NCBI RefSeq assembly: GCF_000524195.1
Contig: NW_020170494.1
Coordinates: forward strand, 14,977-78,976
Source: Echinococcus granulosus
Lineage: Eukaryota > Platyhelminthes > Cestoda > Cyclophyllidea > Taeniidae
Direction of reading: 5' to 3'
Length of the DNA stretch: 64,000 bases
This document shows, piece by piece, positions 34,588 through 48,860 of this stretch (position 1 is its first letter; every line of letters begins with the position of its first letter). Under the pieces are notes generated by a model. The model had not been told where the DNA came from, did not search any database, and saw only the letters and a program-made list of their open reading frames with translations. A program made the position numbers and the translations under genes.

Positions 34588-37500
34588 ATGCTTATAGTCT
34601 TCATAGTGCTGCCTATCATTGGGATATGCTATTTTGTGCCCATATTCTGTGCAATATTTCCAAAGGCTGCTATTCCGCTTATATACTTGCACTATCGTGA
34701 GTATCGATCCCAATTAAAGTCCTTAATGGGTCATATGATCGTATTATTGCATTTTAAAACCACAACGCGCAGGTTTAGCATTGTGGTGTATGTATGGTGA
34801 ATTTTATTCTAACATTTTTGCTCTGTACAGTATTGCTTAATAAAAATTTGCTGCAGTTTGATAAAAGCTTTGTAACTACTTTATTGCGTAGTGTTTTGAC
34901 TCAATTTGTAGTGCAGATCTCTCGAAACCAAAATTTCAGCGACTTCTCTTCGTTCGGAGTTTTGAGTGATGCTGCATCTGATTTTTTTATTAAATCAGAC
35001 TTTGATGGAACTTTTCTTGGAACATGGCAAGTTCGATTAAAATTTTTGCTTTTTTGGTAACATAAGGCGTACGCTGCCATTTTAGCCCCATAAATTGCAT
35101 CGTGATCGAAGAAACATATTTGCTTCTTACTATAGCCTGCACACGCTTGATTCCTAATTTAAAATTAAACGACTCGAATGAATGAACACATCTGTCTTTG
35201 TAGGCATATTCGACCCAATGCAACAGATGATTTTGTTGGGCAGAGATACGGTGCGGTCAATGCAGGTGATATCAAAGACAGAGCCCCTATTTTCTTATAT
35301 CTCCACGGCATGGCATTTAATAGGGCTTATCCGCACCGAGTTGAAGTATACAAACTCTTATCTCGCCTCGGATATCACGTCATGACTATTGATTATAGGG
35401 GTTGGTTGCTAACCTCCTTTTTTCCAATCATTTAACTCTCGATAGCTCCGACCACTTTAATTTTTTCTAGTTTCTGAAAAGTTAATGCAATAAATGTGTC
35501 TTAATATTTTTAGGAAGAAAGCATTTTGACAAAAAATTTACATGGATTATCGCAGATTTGTTTGTTTGGTTATGTATAATTCTGCTAGAGAGGCCTTAAC
35601 AAAATGCTCCATATGTAAGATGTTGAATTATTTGTAGAGTAGTAAAACACTTATAGTAATAAGTACTGTTTAGTAGGGTTTCGTCGGCCCGATTATTACA
35701 AATACGGTCTTTTTAAGTGTTTTAACGAATTTTAACGGAAAAATTGCTATTAAATGGCTACTTACACCTCCTACTTATTTCAAAACTCGGGATAGTTGGA
35801 GTCTCGATTTACCAAAACTGCCTATATCAAGATAGAGAATATTGGAAGTAAATGACTTAAACCATGTTGATTATTGGCATCGTCAATTTTGGTTTGCGCT
35901 TCTTGACGGTGTGGTTGCATCTTGAGTGCTTTTCTCACACTTGTTATAAACTCTAGATTTGTTTTAACTTAAGGCGTCTCCTATACGTATGCACAAAAAC
36001 GACTTCTGGTGATGCTTTTCTACAGGTTTTGGAAACTCAGGTGGTTCGCCGCAGGGTGAAGCAGACATTGTCGCAGACGCTATCTCCCTCCTGCGCTACG
36101 CCCGTAGTGTGGCACCCCACTCGCCCGTATTTGTCTGGGGCAGCTCTCTTGGAACTGGGTAAGCCTGTCTTCCTTGCGTGTTAAAGCTTTTTCCATTTAC
36201 CTCGGTGAGAATGGTTAACACACGCGCCCACACTCGAACTCAATGAGTAACTCGTAAATAACCCATTGAAGAGAATGAGTATTGGCTATATCACTTAAAT
36301 ATCACATAGATTAAGAAGTGTTTGAAAATTAGATCCTTTTTTAGATTTGCTATAAAGACCATGGCTTATATGACAAAACAGAATAAGAAGTTTTGTTTAA
36401 AAATTAAAAATTTGAGTGTGTAACAAGGAATAAGTTTGTTTAATAGCTTATTGGCTAATGGACCTCTGTGGTAAAACAAAGAGCACAACCTTAAATAAGG
36501 AAAATAAATCTTGTGACATTTATAACAGAAGCATATGAAAGGTTAGTGATCCACTACATCAGGCTACTCACACTATTGTTCACTCGGAGTAAGGATGAAT
36601 AGCGCATTAAATTCAAAGTAATTATACTACAGAAAGTGTTACTTAATAGACAATAGAGAACGCAATGCTGCTGCTTCGACCAATGCACTTGAAAATGCAA
36701 GTACATGGGTTTCTGCATTACAATGCAAAACATGTGTGGTTGAAGTAGCTAAAGTATTCATATTAAGATTTCAGTAATCTGATTTAACAGAACCAAAAGT
36801 GCCAAGTTTTTATACGTATGAACAGTGAAGAGACGCAAATCCATGAATGTCCCTTCTACGCTGGTGGTGGGAATTACCGGCAGTAGCAGTTGATGGAATC
36901 TTATTATATGTGTATTTTTTTCACAAGTTCTAATTTAATCATGACAAAACTTTTGGGATGAACACTTAAAGTCCATTTGTAAGAGTGAAACCAAAAAATT
37001 TACGGTTCCCAGTAATTGTGACCACAGATGAAGGAGTTACGAACTGATGCTACTTTTAACATCAAGGATATCAGAGTGAGTTTACCCACGGACATATCAT
37101 ATATTATTGGACCAAATTAATGTGCACTAATTTGTTTTCTCGAAATGGCTTAGCAAGTATGTAACTTAATTTCAATTTTTAGTTTACAAGGAATGACTCA
37201 TCCCATGCTTTTAATTTCAACCCAAGTGCCCATTTCGCATTTTAACTATACTATCCACTAAAAGACTAATACTTCCTAAAATCTCTTATTGAAAAGGATG
37301 TCCATAAACGTTAAAATGATGCTGACACCGCTTTGTATAAATTCGGGTATTTTTATGCAAGAGACGTGGAACTGGTCGCAAACTATGCAATTTAGTGAAT
37401 GTGATGTGTGCAGTTCTTGTAGCAAGTATTACAATATTTTTAGGCTAATTTAGTGAAAACGACAGTTGGATGCATGCACATTGTTGGTAAGACACTTATA

Positions 37501-40500
37501 ATAGGTTGCTCCATACTGGATATCGAACAAGTTATTTTTGGGTCACAGTTGGCCATGTTTGTATATTTTGAGGCTCCAATCCAAGTAACGCCTAAGTGCT
37601 TTAAACAACTTCTTTAAAATGATACTTAATCCGAAGATCTTTCAAAGACATGTTTTTCAATAAGTTTTTACAAGGGAATCCTCTACCAGTGAAAGCTTTC
37701 GCATTAACTCATTCAGTGCCTGCTGTTGAGAGGTTTGTATAAGCGATACCGGTGTGGAGTTGTGGTGTAGTTTTCTAAGCAGTCCAGAAATTAGGTTTTT
37801 GTCTGTCTAATGGTCCTACTAGAATAAAGACATACTTTGAAATTATTCCCTATCTGCTCTCTGAACTGTCTATTTGAAGCACAGGCTTCAAATGGAGGGA
37901 AGTTTTAAATGCAAACATGGATATGCAATTATTGTGTAAGATTGTCAAGTTCCTATTATATCATTGATGTTAATTCTCACTAAAATTTATAACTTTAATT
38001 TACCTCGTTTAATAAACTGAAGATCGGTAATTTAATAGGTAGATTTGGACGTGGAAGGGAAAATTGGACGCTGAGGAATCTTAAGAGCTGAAAATCGCAT
38101 AGCTGCGAGCCCAAGACCTTGCCCACGTATTAAATACACTGAGCGAGGACTTGCCTTTCGTACTTATTTTTATTAAAACCCAGAGAAGCATACCACTACT
38201 AAATAAATGACTCAAAATACATATCAGCCTGATTAATCGCGATTACAAAAAGAATAAAGCCTCTAAGTGAATATTTTTCAAAATTGTGTTGATAAATAAA
38301 ACAGCCCTTCTGAGTTTTCCTGTTTCAAGAATTTGATCGCAGTCCTCTCAGAAAGTGTGCTCCTTAGCCTATACGTGGATTGAGTAGTCTGGTAAAGTTA
38401 TCATTATTTAAGTTAAGGTGAAGTAAATGCGTGCCATGGCCAGCCAGAATGTTAATAAAACAGAAGTAGAAGACTATAAAGTACAACTTCCGGGTAATAT
38501 TTTGCCCTTAAATGGACAAATTTAGTTCCCTTGATTTTATTTTTATGACACATACTTATGGACAAAAAATGGGGAGTGTAAAATTATCATTAAAGTCTAT
38601 AGTTCAGCCTTTAATTTAATCATTGAAAATAAATTTTAACGAGAGGCTAGTCCCTTTCCAATCATTGAACATCCTTTGGAGACAGATGGTTGAACATTAA
38701 CCCTTCAATAAATAATGCAATAAAAAGTAGCATTGGGGGACATTTATTAGCTTTTTTTCATCTAAATTTCTTACATTAATTAAAGAATGGCTAACCACTA
38801 AGCGTAGGTACTTATGGGAACGAAAAGCATGTGTCTCTTTTAATGATTAATGAGGGCAGCAGGATAGGTAAGACAAAGCAACTTCATAATTAAAGATGGG
38901 TCGAAAATGACGTAAGTCTTTTAACCTCAGGGATTGCCTGCCTATGGATTAACGATGACAGGATGTTGGCTCAAAAGAGAGAGGGTACTCAAAGCTCTTC
39001 AAAATCGGCTTTGCTTTATACCATAAATGGCGGTCACCACACCAGCGAAAAACAATCATATAAGGATTCCGAAATGCTCATCTCAGAGAGAGGCGTGACT
39101 GCTATAAATAGCCACCTATGGCAATCCACGACGCACTCTGGATTCCAGAACACCGGACTGAATATTAGGTTATGCTTAAAATTTCCGTCGTTCACCTTTA
39201 GTGAGTAGATCCTAAATCCTATCTAGGCTGCAGTAATTTGAAAGTGTGCAGAATCTTGTGCAGTCTGATTTACACCAATTTTGCGCAATTAAAATCCAAC
39301 TCAAACAAAGCCAAATGCGAGTATTTTAATGCTTTCCATATCGGTACAATACCCTGTTATCCTTGTTGGCGTCTCAATAACAAGGTGATAATAGTGTTTT
39401 TAAGAAATGAAACGCTTCTCCAAAAGTAACTTCCACCACAAGTACACTTGATGATATAAAACTGTAAAAGATGATCTACCGTATATTTTTGCTTTTCTCG
39501 GAAACTAACTTTTATGTCAGGCTCATAGCAAACCTAAAAAAGCAGAAATTCATACAAAACTACATATCTGCTCCATTTTTACAGCTAAATTTCAAACGAA
39601 CTGATCTGCATTGCAAGAGTTCATACATTTTTCTGCGATTCTTGGTAAAATAGTCAACTTATTAAAAAGTGAAACCATTCACGGTCCTCTGACGCATTTT
39701 ATCTATCGAACAACCTTGCAGATGCCCTCTTCGCTTTTGTTTCAACGTTGAAAACCTTTCCTTGCTGGCGTCTGTTACTTCAAATGATATAGCTGAATGC
39801 TTCATCAATATTTTATGCAATAAATGTTAGAAAGGGACCTAATAGGAACTCAAATATCATTGAAGTAAACGTAATTAATCCATATTTACTTCAACCACTC
39901 TGAGAGCAATCATGTTAACTCGAACTCATAATAAAAGGGAAGTTATTTTGCTGATAATTGACAGATCCAGTACAATCATGTGATGCATTTAGGCGAAAGA
40001 GTAAAACTAGTTGCTAGTCAGTAAAACTGCTCATTATTTTTGGGGCATTGGTAGGTTTACATTAATGGAATTTATCGCCAGGAATGGTGTTTTGTCGCAA
40101 ATTAACTCCCTTACTAAAAATTTTTGAAATTTTTCCGTGGAAATTGATAGTTGTTTTGTTGACACCCATCTGATGCATTCAAATCTGTGAATGTCTGTTT
40201 TATTTTCAAGCTCTCTCACTGATATGAATAAGGGATGTGCAGATTTAATCCAAGTAAGCATGTTGCTCCTGTACAGCAAAGCGTGATACATTAATACCTA
40301 CATAAATTGTAGGACTCTTTATAAAATTTCTGATACAAAGTCTCAGCATTCGCTGAGATAGGTGTGATCTACCGTCAACAGATTAAGGTGCCTGTGTTGA
40401 AATCAAAACTGATTTTTTTCCTCTGAAGGCAATGATTGTCACGCGGCCAGTCCTATCATTGTGAATGTTATGTCACAAGAGCGGAGCAAAATACCATGAA

Positions 40501-43500
40501 TAAAACAAATTTTGGCAAACATTACGAATGCGAAAAGTAAAAATGACCTTATCAGAAGACGAGAATTTTCAAACCCGTCAAAAATCAAAATCTTTAACCT
40601 CTATCACTTACTGCACTGAGAAACGATATTTCAGCAGAAGAAGTTGTTATGGTTAATAGAGCTCGAAATAATTGTCTTTATTTTTAAGGATTGCAGGATC
40701 GATGGTGAGGGTAATCAACGAGACGGGTGGTGTTCGTCCACCGGAGGGAATTGTGCTGGATGCGCCCTTTACCAACATGCTGGCTGCTGCATACCACTCA
40801 CCGCAGGGCAAGGTAAGTTTGCCCCACTCCCTTCGCAACGGCAATATTTTCACTGTTGCATCGCAGTTTAGTGTATCCTGAATATTCATAAGTATGAAAC
40901 ATCTGAGGGGGTTTTCTACAGTACATATCCTTTTACCGACCGCTGTAAATTGTTCGGCGTGAGGCTCCTAAGACATTCCAACCCTGAAGGATGAGCGAAC
41001 TGGGAACTTAGCGCCTTGGCTTTAGCATAGCTTGGGAAGTTAATTTACAGAACCTATCAGTCAAGAGGGAGATAAGCAATGAGTGGCATGACACTCTTTG
41101 ACGTAAATAGCCAAAAAATTGCAGTTTTTGTGAAATGGTCCTACATGCACACGCAATCTGGTCATTTCTTCTAATGTGTAATCGGGACTAAACATTTAAA
41201 GTATGGAGAAATGCCTCTCGATTGGTTATTATTGACGGGTCTATTTATTTATCTCACCAAAGATAACGTTTACATAATTAACCGTAGCGACATTAAGATT
41301 AATTAGGCTCATTTTAGTAAAGTTAGCTGTCCATGACATGCTCTGATCTAACGTAAAGATTTGCAGGATCTTTAAAGTCCTCAAAACATTAGAATGTCTT
41401 TTCCAAACAGTATTTTTAAGCAATAAGTGATACCTTGTGGCATTAACTGGGAATGCTCTGGAGCTGCCGATTCCTAGTAACGGCCATTTGCCCAATCGGA
41501 ACCCTTTAAAACAGATAAACTACTGGAAAAGTAATAAACCACATTAAATAATCAGATTTGGTGGCGTAGTAATTATTTTCACTTGTCATCTCAGGACCAG
41601 AACATGTACAGTTACAAATAATACCTGATTATTGCGTTTTTTTGGGATCTTTGGATGACTTCTGCATGGCTTCCAATGATTTTACCAGGAAATAGAGCTG
41701 AACTTCAAAAACGTTTCCAATTTTAGATCATTCAAAGTATGGGAATACTTAACTTCTTCCCATGTGTGCTTATAAAATACTCCAACGCCTATTAGGAAAT
41801 TACTGCCAGTGGTTAGGTGGTGCAAGGAATTCATAGTCTGTGGTCTAACTCTTGGAAAAAGATGCCTGGAATTAATTTGCTTACTGAAAAACTGTATTTC
41901 AAATTACGAATAATGTAGGGCATTTGAACAATTCCAATAGAAAGATCGTTTACTGTTTAATAAAATGCACACTGAACAGTAAAGCGAACCAATGTGTGGG
42001 CACACATTTACCGCGGTTCACTTGGGCATACAACATTTATCACCTCCAGCCCTTAGTCACAGTAGTCGGATTTGGTCTACGCAGCCAAAGCATATCTGGG
42101 AGGATTTCCTCTCCCCACATATGCTACTGGCAATAGAATGGACTCTGCGATTAACGTACTTCAAAACTTTTTTCAGTTGGTTGGCGACACCTATGCAACA
42201 TATTTCAATTTGCTTGTTTTAAAATATTAAAATGATGTATCGGAAGTAGCCTATTAAAGCAAAACCCTCTTCTCAATAAAATTGCTTATCATAAAAGCAA
42301 AACTTTTGATTGTTCCTGATTCTTTATATCTGTAAAGCACATTTAAAGCTGGCGTTGAACTGATGTGGTGAATTTTTGGCGACTTTCTGGTTTGTATAGC
42401 TATGTACAAAAGGTATCCATGGGACAATAAATTTAACATTAAAGAATCGTTGGAGAGAACTTTTTCAAAGTGGATCTGGCTGGATGCATTTTTCATTTCC
42501 TTTTGGCTAAGAATGGCGTGCATTGTAATATTCAAGCGTATATTTTGACATTTTGACTAATTTGAATTGTGAAACTACGGAATTGCTGGGAAGGAAGTAA
42601 GGGTGGTCTGGATATTAGTGCATTTAGTGCTACCAAATTTTCCTCTATTAGTGAGTTATGTACATCCTACAGAAACATAAAATTTGCGCCACACCACGTG
42701 CCAATTAAATAGATCCTACCTCATTAATCAGAACTGTGATTACAGTGGGCTTCTCTTTTTTTAGGTCATGAGAGTTGTTGTGGCTCTGAGGCATCTTCTA
42801 AAGCATATCTTCGACTCCTTGAATATCGCCTACGACTCCGAAACAAAGTGAGTCGCTCACCTTAGCGTCAGAGCAACCGAACTGACGTTTTCCATTTTTG
42901 AACAAAGCCATATTTTCACTCTAATGAATTGCCCTTTAGACCACGATATTACAGCTGACTGATATAAAAGTCAGTAGCTCACTCCATCTTTCTGGCAAAG
43001 CTAATCAAGTATTTATGGACAACCATAAAATTATGGTATTAAGTCCTTATCATGTGACCTAAAAATTACTTGTATTGAAGAGTGTATGCTTGGCAACGTA
43101 GGTAATCAAACTGAATCGACTGCAGTCTTTCTGTTGAATCCTGAGAGAAAATCAAAGATGGTGCGAAGTTGAATTTTGAAAACAACATTTTTCATCGAAA
43201 GACATCCCAAATTTTATAATTGCTTTGATGAGGATATAGCACTATTGTGGCTGTTGAAAGTGGGAGTGTTACTTACTAGATAATCCCACTTTTAAATTTG
43301 TATTTGAATTGGTTTTTTAAAGATATTGGCAGCACGACTTCTTTTAAAACACTGACAACTAAACAGAACCAGACTTATTCTGATTGGGTTTGAATTTTGA
43401 CCTAAATAAACGCTTCACAGTTTAAGGTGTGTTAATTGTGGAGATTTTAACAGTTTATACTGGAAATGATAATTATAAACCTCAACTTTTCCTCACAGAG

Positions 43501-46500
43501 ATCCTATTTGCATTCCAGACCTACTGATGCTCTGCCTACCAAATGCACAAAATTAGCATTCTTTGCTAATCGACTAACAGTAGGTACAAAAGTATTTCAT
43601 GATGAGAAGTTATGGTACTGTAAAGTGGCGCCATTCTGTCACTTGACGGGATTGCGCCAGAGTTCAAAACACTCAGGCCAGAAGGAATCAGCCACTTTGG
43701 GTGACTTTTTCTTCCAATTAAGTTATGCTGTAGTTAATATGCGACTATCCAATGCGTCGATACATAGGTCCTGCTAATACCAAAAAAGAATAACCAATTA
43801 AGTGCTTTAATCCAAATAGATTCTTCCATGTGAATTGCCCCAGAGATATAAATCATGCCTACTTTCTTTTAAGCTTCCAACTGGCGAAATGCCCCATTCT
43901 CATTCTACATTCCGCTGACGATGGGGTTGTACCCATTCAACTTGGTCACACGGTATGTTTTTTGCGTCATGCGTCAAGGATCTTTGTTTTGTCTAATAAT
44001 CTTCTAACCTTTATTAGTTTGATGAAGTCACAATTTCTTAGTTTAGTGGAGATACTCTTTATACGCACGTGAAACGCAAAGGCATTGATATCCACTTTAG
44101 GTGGTAGAAAAAAGCAGCAAATGTGTCGCTAAACGATTCTGTGAACGTATCTCTCTGATTAATTGTTTATCCTCTTTCCGTAGTATTGTTTTTTGATCTA
44201 CTAGTAACTTAATAAATTCACAAAATTTATGAATGAATGCAGAGGAGAATTATGTTCCAACTTCAATTTTTAAGGTTTGCAAATAAACACAGCCGACTTC
44301 AACATTCGTCTTTTTGAGTGAAAATGAGGCAATAATAGCAAATAACGCACTTTCTTACGTAAGCTTAACTATCTAGAAGCCTAGAGCCATTCATATTGAA
44401 TGACATTTTGCGGACGAAAGAAACAAATAAAGTGATAAAATTTTATTTTGTTTTATGAAAGCGAATTGCACCAAACAGTGATAATTGTAAGAAGCATTTT
44501 ACATTATTGTTATCATCACAAATGGCAACAGGAGATCAGGGCCAATGCTACTTTAATCTCATTTGAAACTTAGCTGTCCAACGTTGACATTTGGTGACAG
44601 AAAACCCGATGCAACGTTAGCGTTCGCAATGGATTCAAAATAGCATGTTTTCATATGGTACACGTCAATCACCACAACATGCAAAAAAGGTGAGAATACA
44701 TGTACGCCCAGATTTTGCTACCTAGTAGTGTGAGAGAATGCAGTTTGGAGACTAGGCCAATTGAAAATACTTAAATGATGATCTCACCCTCCATTAACAC
44801 AATTGGCAGACCTGTGAGTGTAATAAACACTTTGCTCCTAACACTTATTTAATGAGAATCGTAAAATTTGAGAGTTAGTAATTAGAAATAGTCACTGAAA
44901 TAGCAGCCCCTTATAGTGATTTTGATGAGGTCTTGTATGCATAGACAGAAAAGTTAACTGGAATGAGCTTGATGATAGTCACGGCGACCTTTTTGCGCTC
45001 TACGAGGTCAGTAAGGCGAGATTGATTTTCCTGGCGTTAAACACGCTTAGCGGGCTGCACCTTCAGTTTATAACAAACAAGTTTCATTATCACAGGTGTA
45101 TGACCTTGTTTTGTACTTCCCTTGCCCACAAATATGTCATTTTATGTTAACCGATATATATACTTTAATGAAAATGGATTTTATGTAGCCATGATTAGTC
45201 TAAGATCGCCGACGTTTCGATTTTAATCCTGTTCTATGGGTTTGAAGATCTACAAAACACTGAAGAAGGCCAAAATTGATGTAACATTCAAGAACTTGGG
45301 ATTCCAAGGCTTCGGCCACGATAGGAACCATGAATATCCTGGTATTCCGCGTCTAATTCGGTAAGTACAAATGGGCAGGTATTTGGACAATCATAAGATG
45401 AAAATGATGTGTGAATTTAATGCGAAACTAGAAGTATTTGTCAAATGAGTTAGCACGATTGCGCAAATATAAACAATAAATTATGAGCATGAACGTTCAC
45501 GTACAATATCAAGCATTCAAGTAAATCTTTGCAGAGTCTTTAACAAATTTATATGCTATGTAGTGAGCTTACTATGATAAAAATGTTTTGCAATGGCAAT
45601 GGAGTTCGGTAGATAACTATTGAATGAGTCACTTAAACATCAGATTTGAATTAATTCACTGAAAACTATTTGCATCTCTTATTCATCTTTACCTTTTGGT
45701 ATATTTTCCCATGTTCGGGACGTTGGTACAAGCTTGACCGACATCGTAACTACACTTTTCTAGATTTTGTCGCCCACTGCCAATGGTAGTTGATTTGATC
45801 ACCCATCATCTTTTGCGAACACTGTAAACGCCTGTCTGATTGTTGGCTGACTAAAATTCCAACAAAATATTGCTTCCTACTTCGCATTGCTTAAAAATTG
45901 CGGCTCTGCCAATCCCCCTGCAGTAGTAATTGATGAACCACTTTTTTGGGATCCGTTTCCTTTATTATACACACAAATCCATGTGAGCCCTAATGGACCT
46001 TACGAAAATGATCCTCAACCTGTTTCGAAGGCGAGAAGTGGGTTGTACATTGAGCTATACGTGGCTGGATTTAAAATTAAGCAGACAAGTCCATGCACTT
46101 ACCTTAAGCAGAATCATTTCCTTTAGTTTTAAAGTGAAGGATAGTGCACATTGGAGCATTATGAAGTCAGGGCTGTATGGAGCAAAATTAAGGCCTAATT
46201 TGGAAAAAACGTATCCCAAAATTGGGCAGCGCACACATGTTTGGTTTTAATTTAGCTATGAAAAAAATTATGTGCACTTTATTTCATCAATTAAACTTAA
46301 ATCATTCTAAATAAACCAATTTGAAGGGGTTTTAAAATCCACAAAACAATGTACTATGGTTCCTTTCATACATGGAGGAAGTGGGAAGGAATAGTGTTTG
46401 AACTGAATGGATTTCTTGGTTATTAGGATGAGGCAACTGTCTCTTTGACCTAATTAGCCTGTCTTTTCGTCTGCCTTGCAGTGACTTTGTCAACCGTGCG

Positions 46501-46518
46501 ATTTCAATGCCCAAATGA
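34588..46518 (+). CDS. ABHD12: ABHD12-type membrane serine hydrolase, 9 exons
   Basis: Alpha/beta-hydrolase of the ABHD12 family; the vertebrate enzyme is a membrane lysophosphatidylserine lipase. Exons: 34588-34696, 34831-35026, 35204-35400, 36026-36158, 40689-40812, 42765-42847, 43874-43952, 45248-45360, 46482-46518; all phases match, giving 356 residues. An N-terminal hydrophobic membrane segment is at about 1-25. LYLHG (oxyanion region) is at 133-137 and DYRGFGNSGG at about 165-174. The nucleophile is S208 in GSSLG, the Asp is D296/D297 in HSADDGVVP and the His is H331 in GFGHD. Intron 2 appears to use a GC donor at 35027. The donor at 35401 (gttggt) is weak. The first ATG follows an open frame without Met, so an extra 5' exon is possible. 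Human ABHD12 is about 40 residues longer, mainly at the N-terminus. Confidence 0.92.
35027..35203 (+). other. GC-AG intron in the ABHD12-type gene
   Basis: The donor reads TG|GCAAGT and the acceptor TTTGTAG|G. Splicing here gives GTW-HIRP, which fits the GVWHTVP motif of ABHD12 proteins. A GT donor at 35056 also keeps frame but inserts ten extra residues after the Trp. Confidence 0.7.
36159..40688 (+). other. ABHD12-type gene intron 4 (4.5 kb)
   Basis: Bounded by gtaagc at 36159 and ttttaag ending at 40688. It contains no recognised exon, repeat or RNA gene. The acceptor is set at the first AG (40688) rather than the nearby ttgcag at 40696, because only the former keeps frame and yields GTGIAGSMV. 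Confidence 0.82.
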
Positions 46519-48860
46519 AAGGCTGTTGCGATTCCACGAAACTCATTTATGCGCCATTTATCCCATTCTTTCCTCTACCAGCGTTGCATCAAAGTCTGTT
46601 TGCTAAAACATTCGGTCGAAGAGAAAACGAATGTACTAAACCAACCATATTTTATATCAAATGAAGATTTTAGGAGGCGTGTTTTTGGCTCTTGCATTAT
46701 TTGGGGAGGGAAAGCAGTTGATTCCAAAATTCACCTAATGTTAAATCGGATGGGAGCTGATTAGAGAACGACCACATTTCCTTAAGAGGAGATAAAGATT
46801 ATGTAAAAAGGTATCTTAAGCGTCTGCTTTGCTTTAAAGGCTCTGCGAAGTACTGGCACATCAGTCCAAACTAATTTAACTTGATCACTCGCTTTTTCAT
46901 TCGAGTATGTCACACTTCAGAGCAATTTTGAAAGCGCGTGCATGCTTTTTATAGTTAATTACCTATCCTAGTAGAACATTTTTTGATTGTGGCGGAGCTT
47001 GTTTAGGGGGTTGATGTCTCCCAGGTGCGATTTAATTAAGAGAAATAAACTATTAAAGGGGGAGGGGAAGTTTTTGTGGAAAGGAGTGTGACAGTGTGGG
47101 GTATGCTGGGTTTATCTTACAGAAGAAACAAAATCCGACTTAAACTGCAGAATATTTATTACTTTTTACAGAAACGGCACGTGCAGACATCCGTTCTAAT
47201 AGTTGATGTAATCCATGGAGCTTATATAAAATTTTTTTAGAAATAATGTTGATAATATCGGTAACTGTCCATTGTACCAGATTTTAGCCAAATCGAATGG
47301 TGGATATATGCTTCCGAAATTGAAATCGAAATGGATTCCATCTTTTGATGGTCAACTAGGTCACTAAATACTTGGAGTTGGAAGTTTACCAATACCAGCT
47401 AACGCTATTGCAATGCACTGTTTGAAATGAGTTTTGAATTATAGAAGAGGAAAGCCCTGCATTCCTGTCTGCGCTTCAATAGCTGTCACCATGGCAATCT
47501 TGCAGTTTATGCCAATCACGTAGGACAGAATATGAAGTTTACTTGCACCACAATATGACGCAAAGCACTGCTAACTTTGTAATATTTTGACGTGGTGACG
47601 CACCGTTGACAGTCGCACGAGCCAAAGAATGAGGGTCATTGGGTGCTTCATACTTCATTAAAATTTGGATGTTAAAGATCTAATGGCTTTTAAACTCGTA
47701 TTTGTCAAAACAAATGATCTGAAACCCAAATAAAAGATTTCCAAAGGTTTAAATGGACTATAATTGAAGGGTAAATAAATGCCGATGACTGTGTCTTCTC
47801 ATATTTGTAAGTTTAGTCTTGAGGTTAGTGCGTTAGAGCCCCTCCCAAGCCAAGTGGACGGGCTATCTGCACACTGCACGCTAAAAAGTGCCCATTTTAG
47901 GTACTCCAATTGACAGATCGCATAAACAAAGGGCAAATGAGCTAGACATCTACGTCCATTTTCTGTGAGCATACATTTAAAATAGGAAAGAAACGCACTT
48001 TTGCATTGCTCAGTATATTGAAATAACAGCACATAAAAAGTAAAGAGACGCCCATAGTTAACTGCTCGACTTTAAATACCAGCACAAAGTTTACTTAAAT
48101 TTTAGTCTGTTCTGGGCCTTTACTGCGTACTTGCCAAAACGCAAGCCTTAATTCTTGAATCACAAATGGAGCGGAGTGAACTGTTTGGATGGTTATTTAG
48201 CTTATTGTGGTCAAGAATCTAGTTCAGTATTTGACAACCTTTCTAGAGAGAGTAGATAAAGAAATAAAGAAATTGATGGGCCAGTCATTCGAAAAGTTTA
48301 TTCGGAAAGAGTGAGAGATATTTAAAACTTCCTATGGAAAAGGTAAATTGCAGTTAAATGACAGAAGGGCTGCACCAACCAGGTACTCTTGATCTTAATC
48401 TTCAGCACTTCTGCGCATCGATATGATGAATGTAAAAACTATCATAATCCTTTTAAATATATTTAGGAAAATGCATAGAGATTGGTTTTACACCAGGAGT
48501 ATGCTGGTGAAGGCATCTATTGGCAATTCCCCTAACGTTTTTACTGACTGTTAAATACGGTAAGCAAGATCCACGAATAAACACAATCTTGGTCTTGTAA
48601 AAGTGTGCTTCTTTCAAAGTTATGCATTGTCTGTTGGGCTCACCTACTAGCATGCTTGAGCATTATGCATGTGCAGCCCCACAAATGTTCAAAAAGTGAG
48701 ATAGTCCACTGTCTTTACTTAAATAATTTAAGTAGCTATTGTGGTGAAGTCAGTGATAAAATGTGAAGCACAGTAGTCAACTAAAAGCATACAATAACTG
48801 CTAAGTTTAATCGGCTAGGACTTGGTTTAAAGTAGTCTGTAGAAGTAAGGACGATCCGCT
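46519..48860. other. Convergent intergenic region, no gene seen
   Basis: This lies between the stop codons of the hydrolase (plus) and the lysyl oxidase (minus), so it must hold both 3'UTRs. The frames at 46549-46764, 47799-48032 and 48453-48653 show no family features. There is a G-rich patch near 47060-47110. Confidence 0.5.

Noticed and set aside
40689..40700. ttgcag at 40696 as acceptor for ABHD12-type exon 5
   Set aside because: Its sequence is better, but it shifts the frame relative to exon 4; the AG at 40688 keeps frame and gives the conserved GTGIAGSMV.
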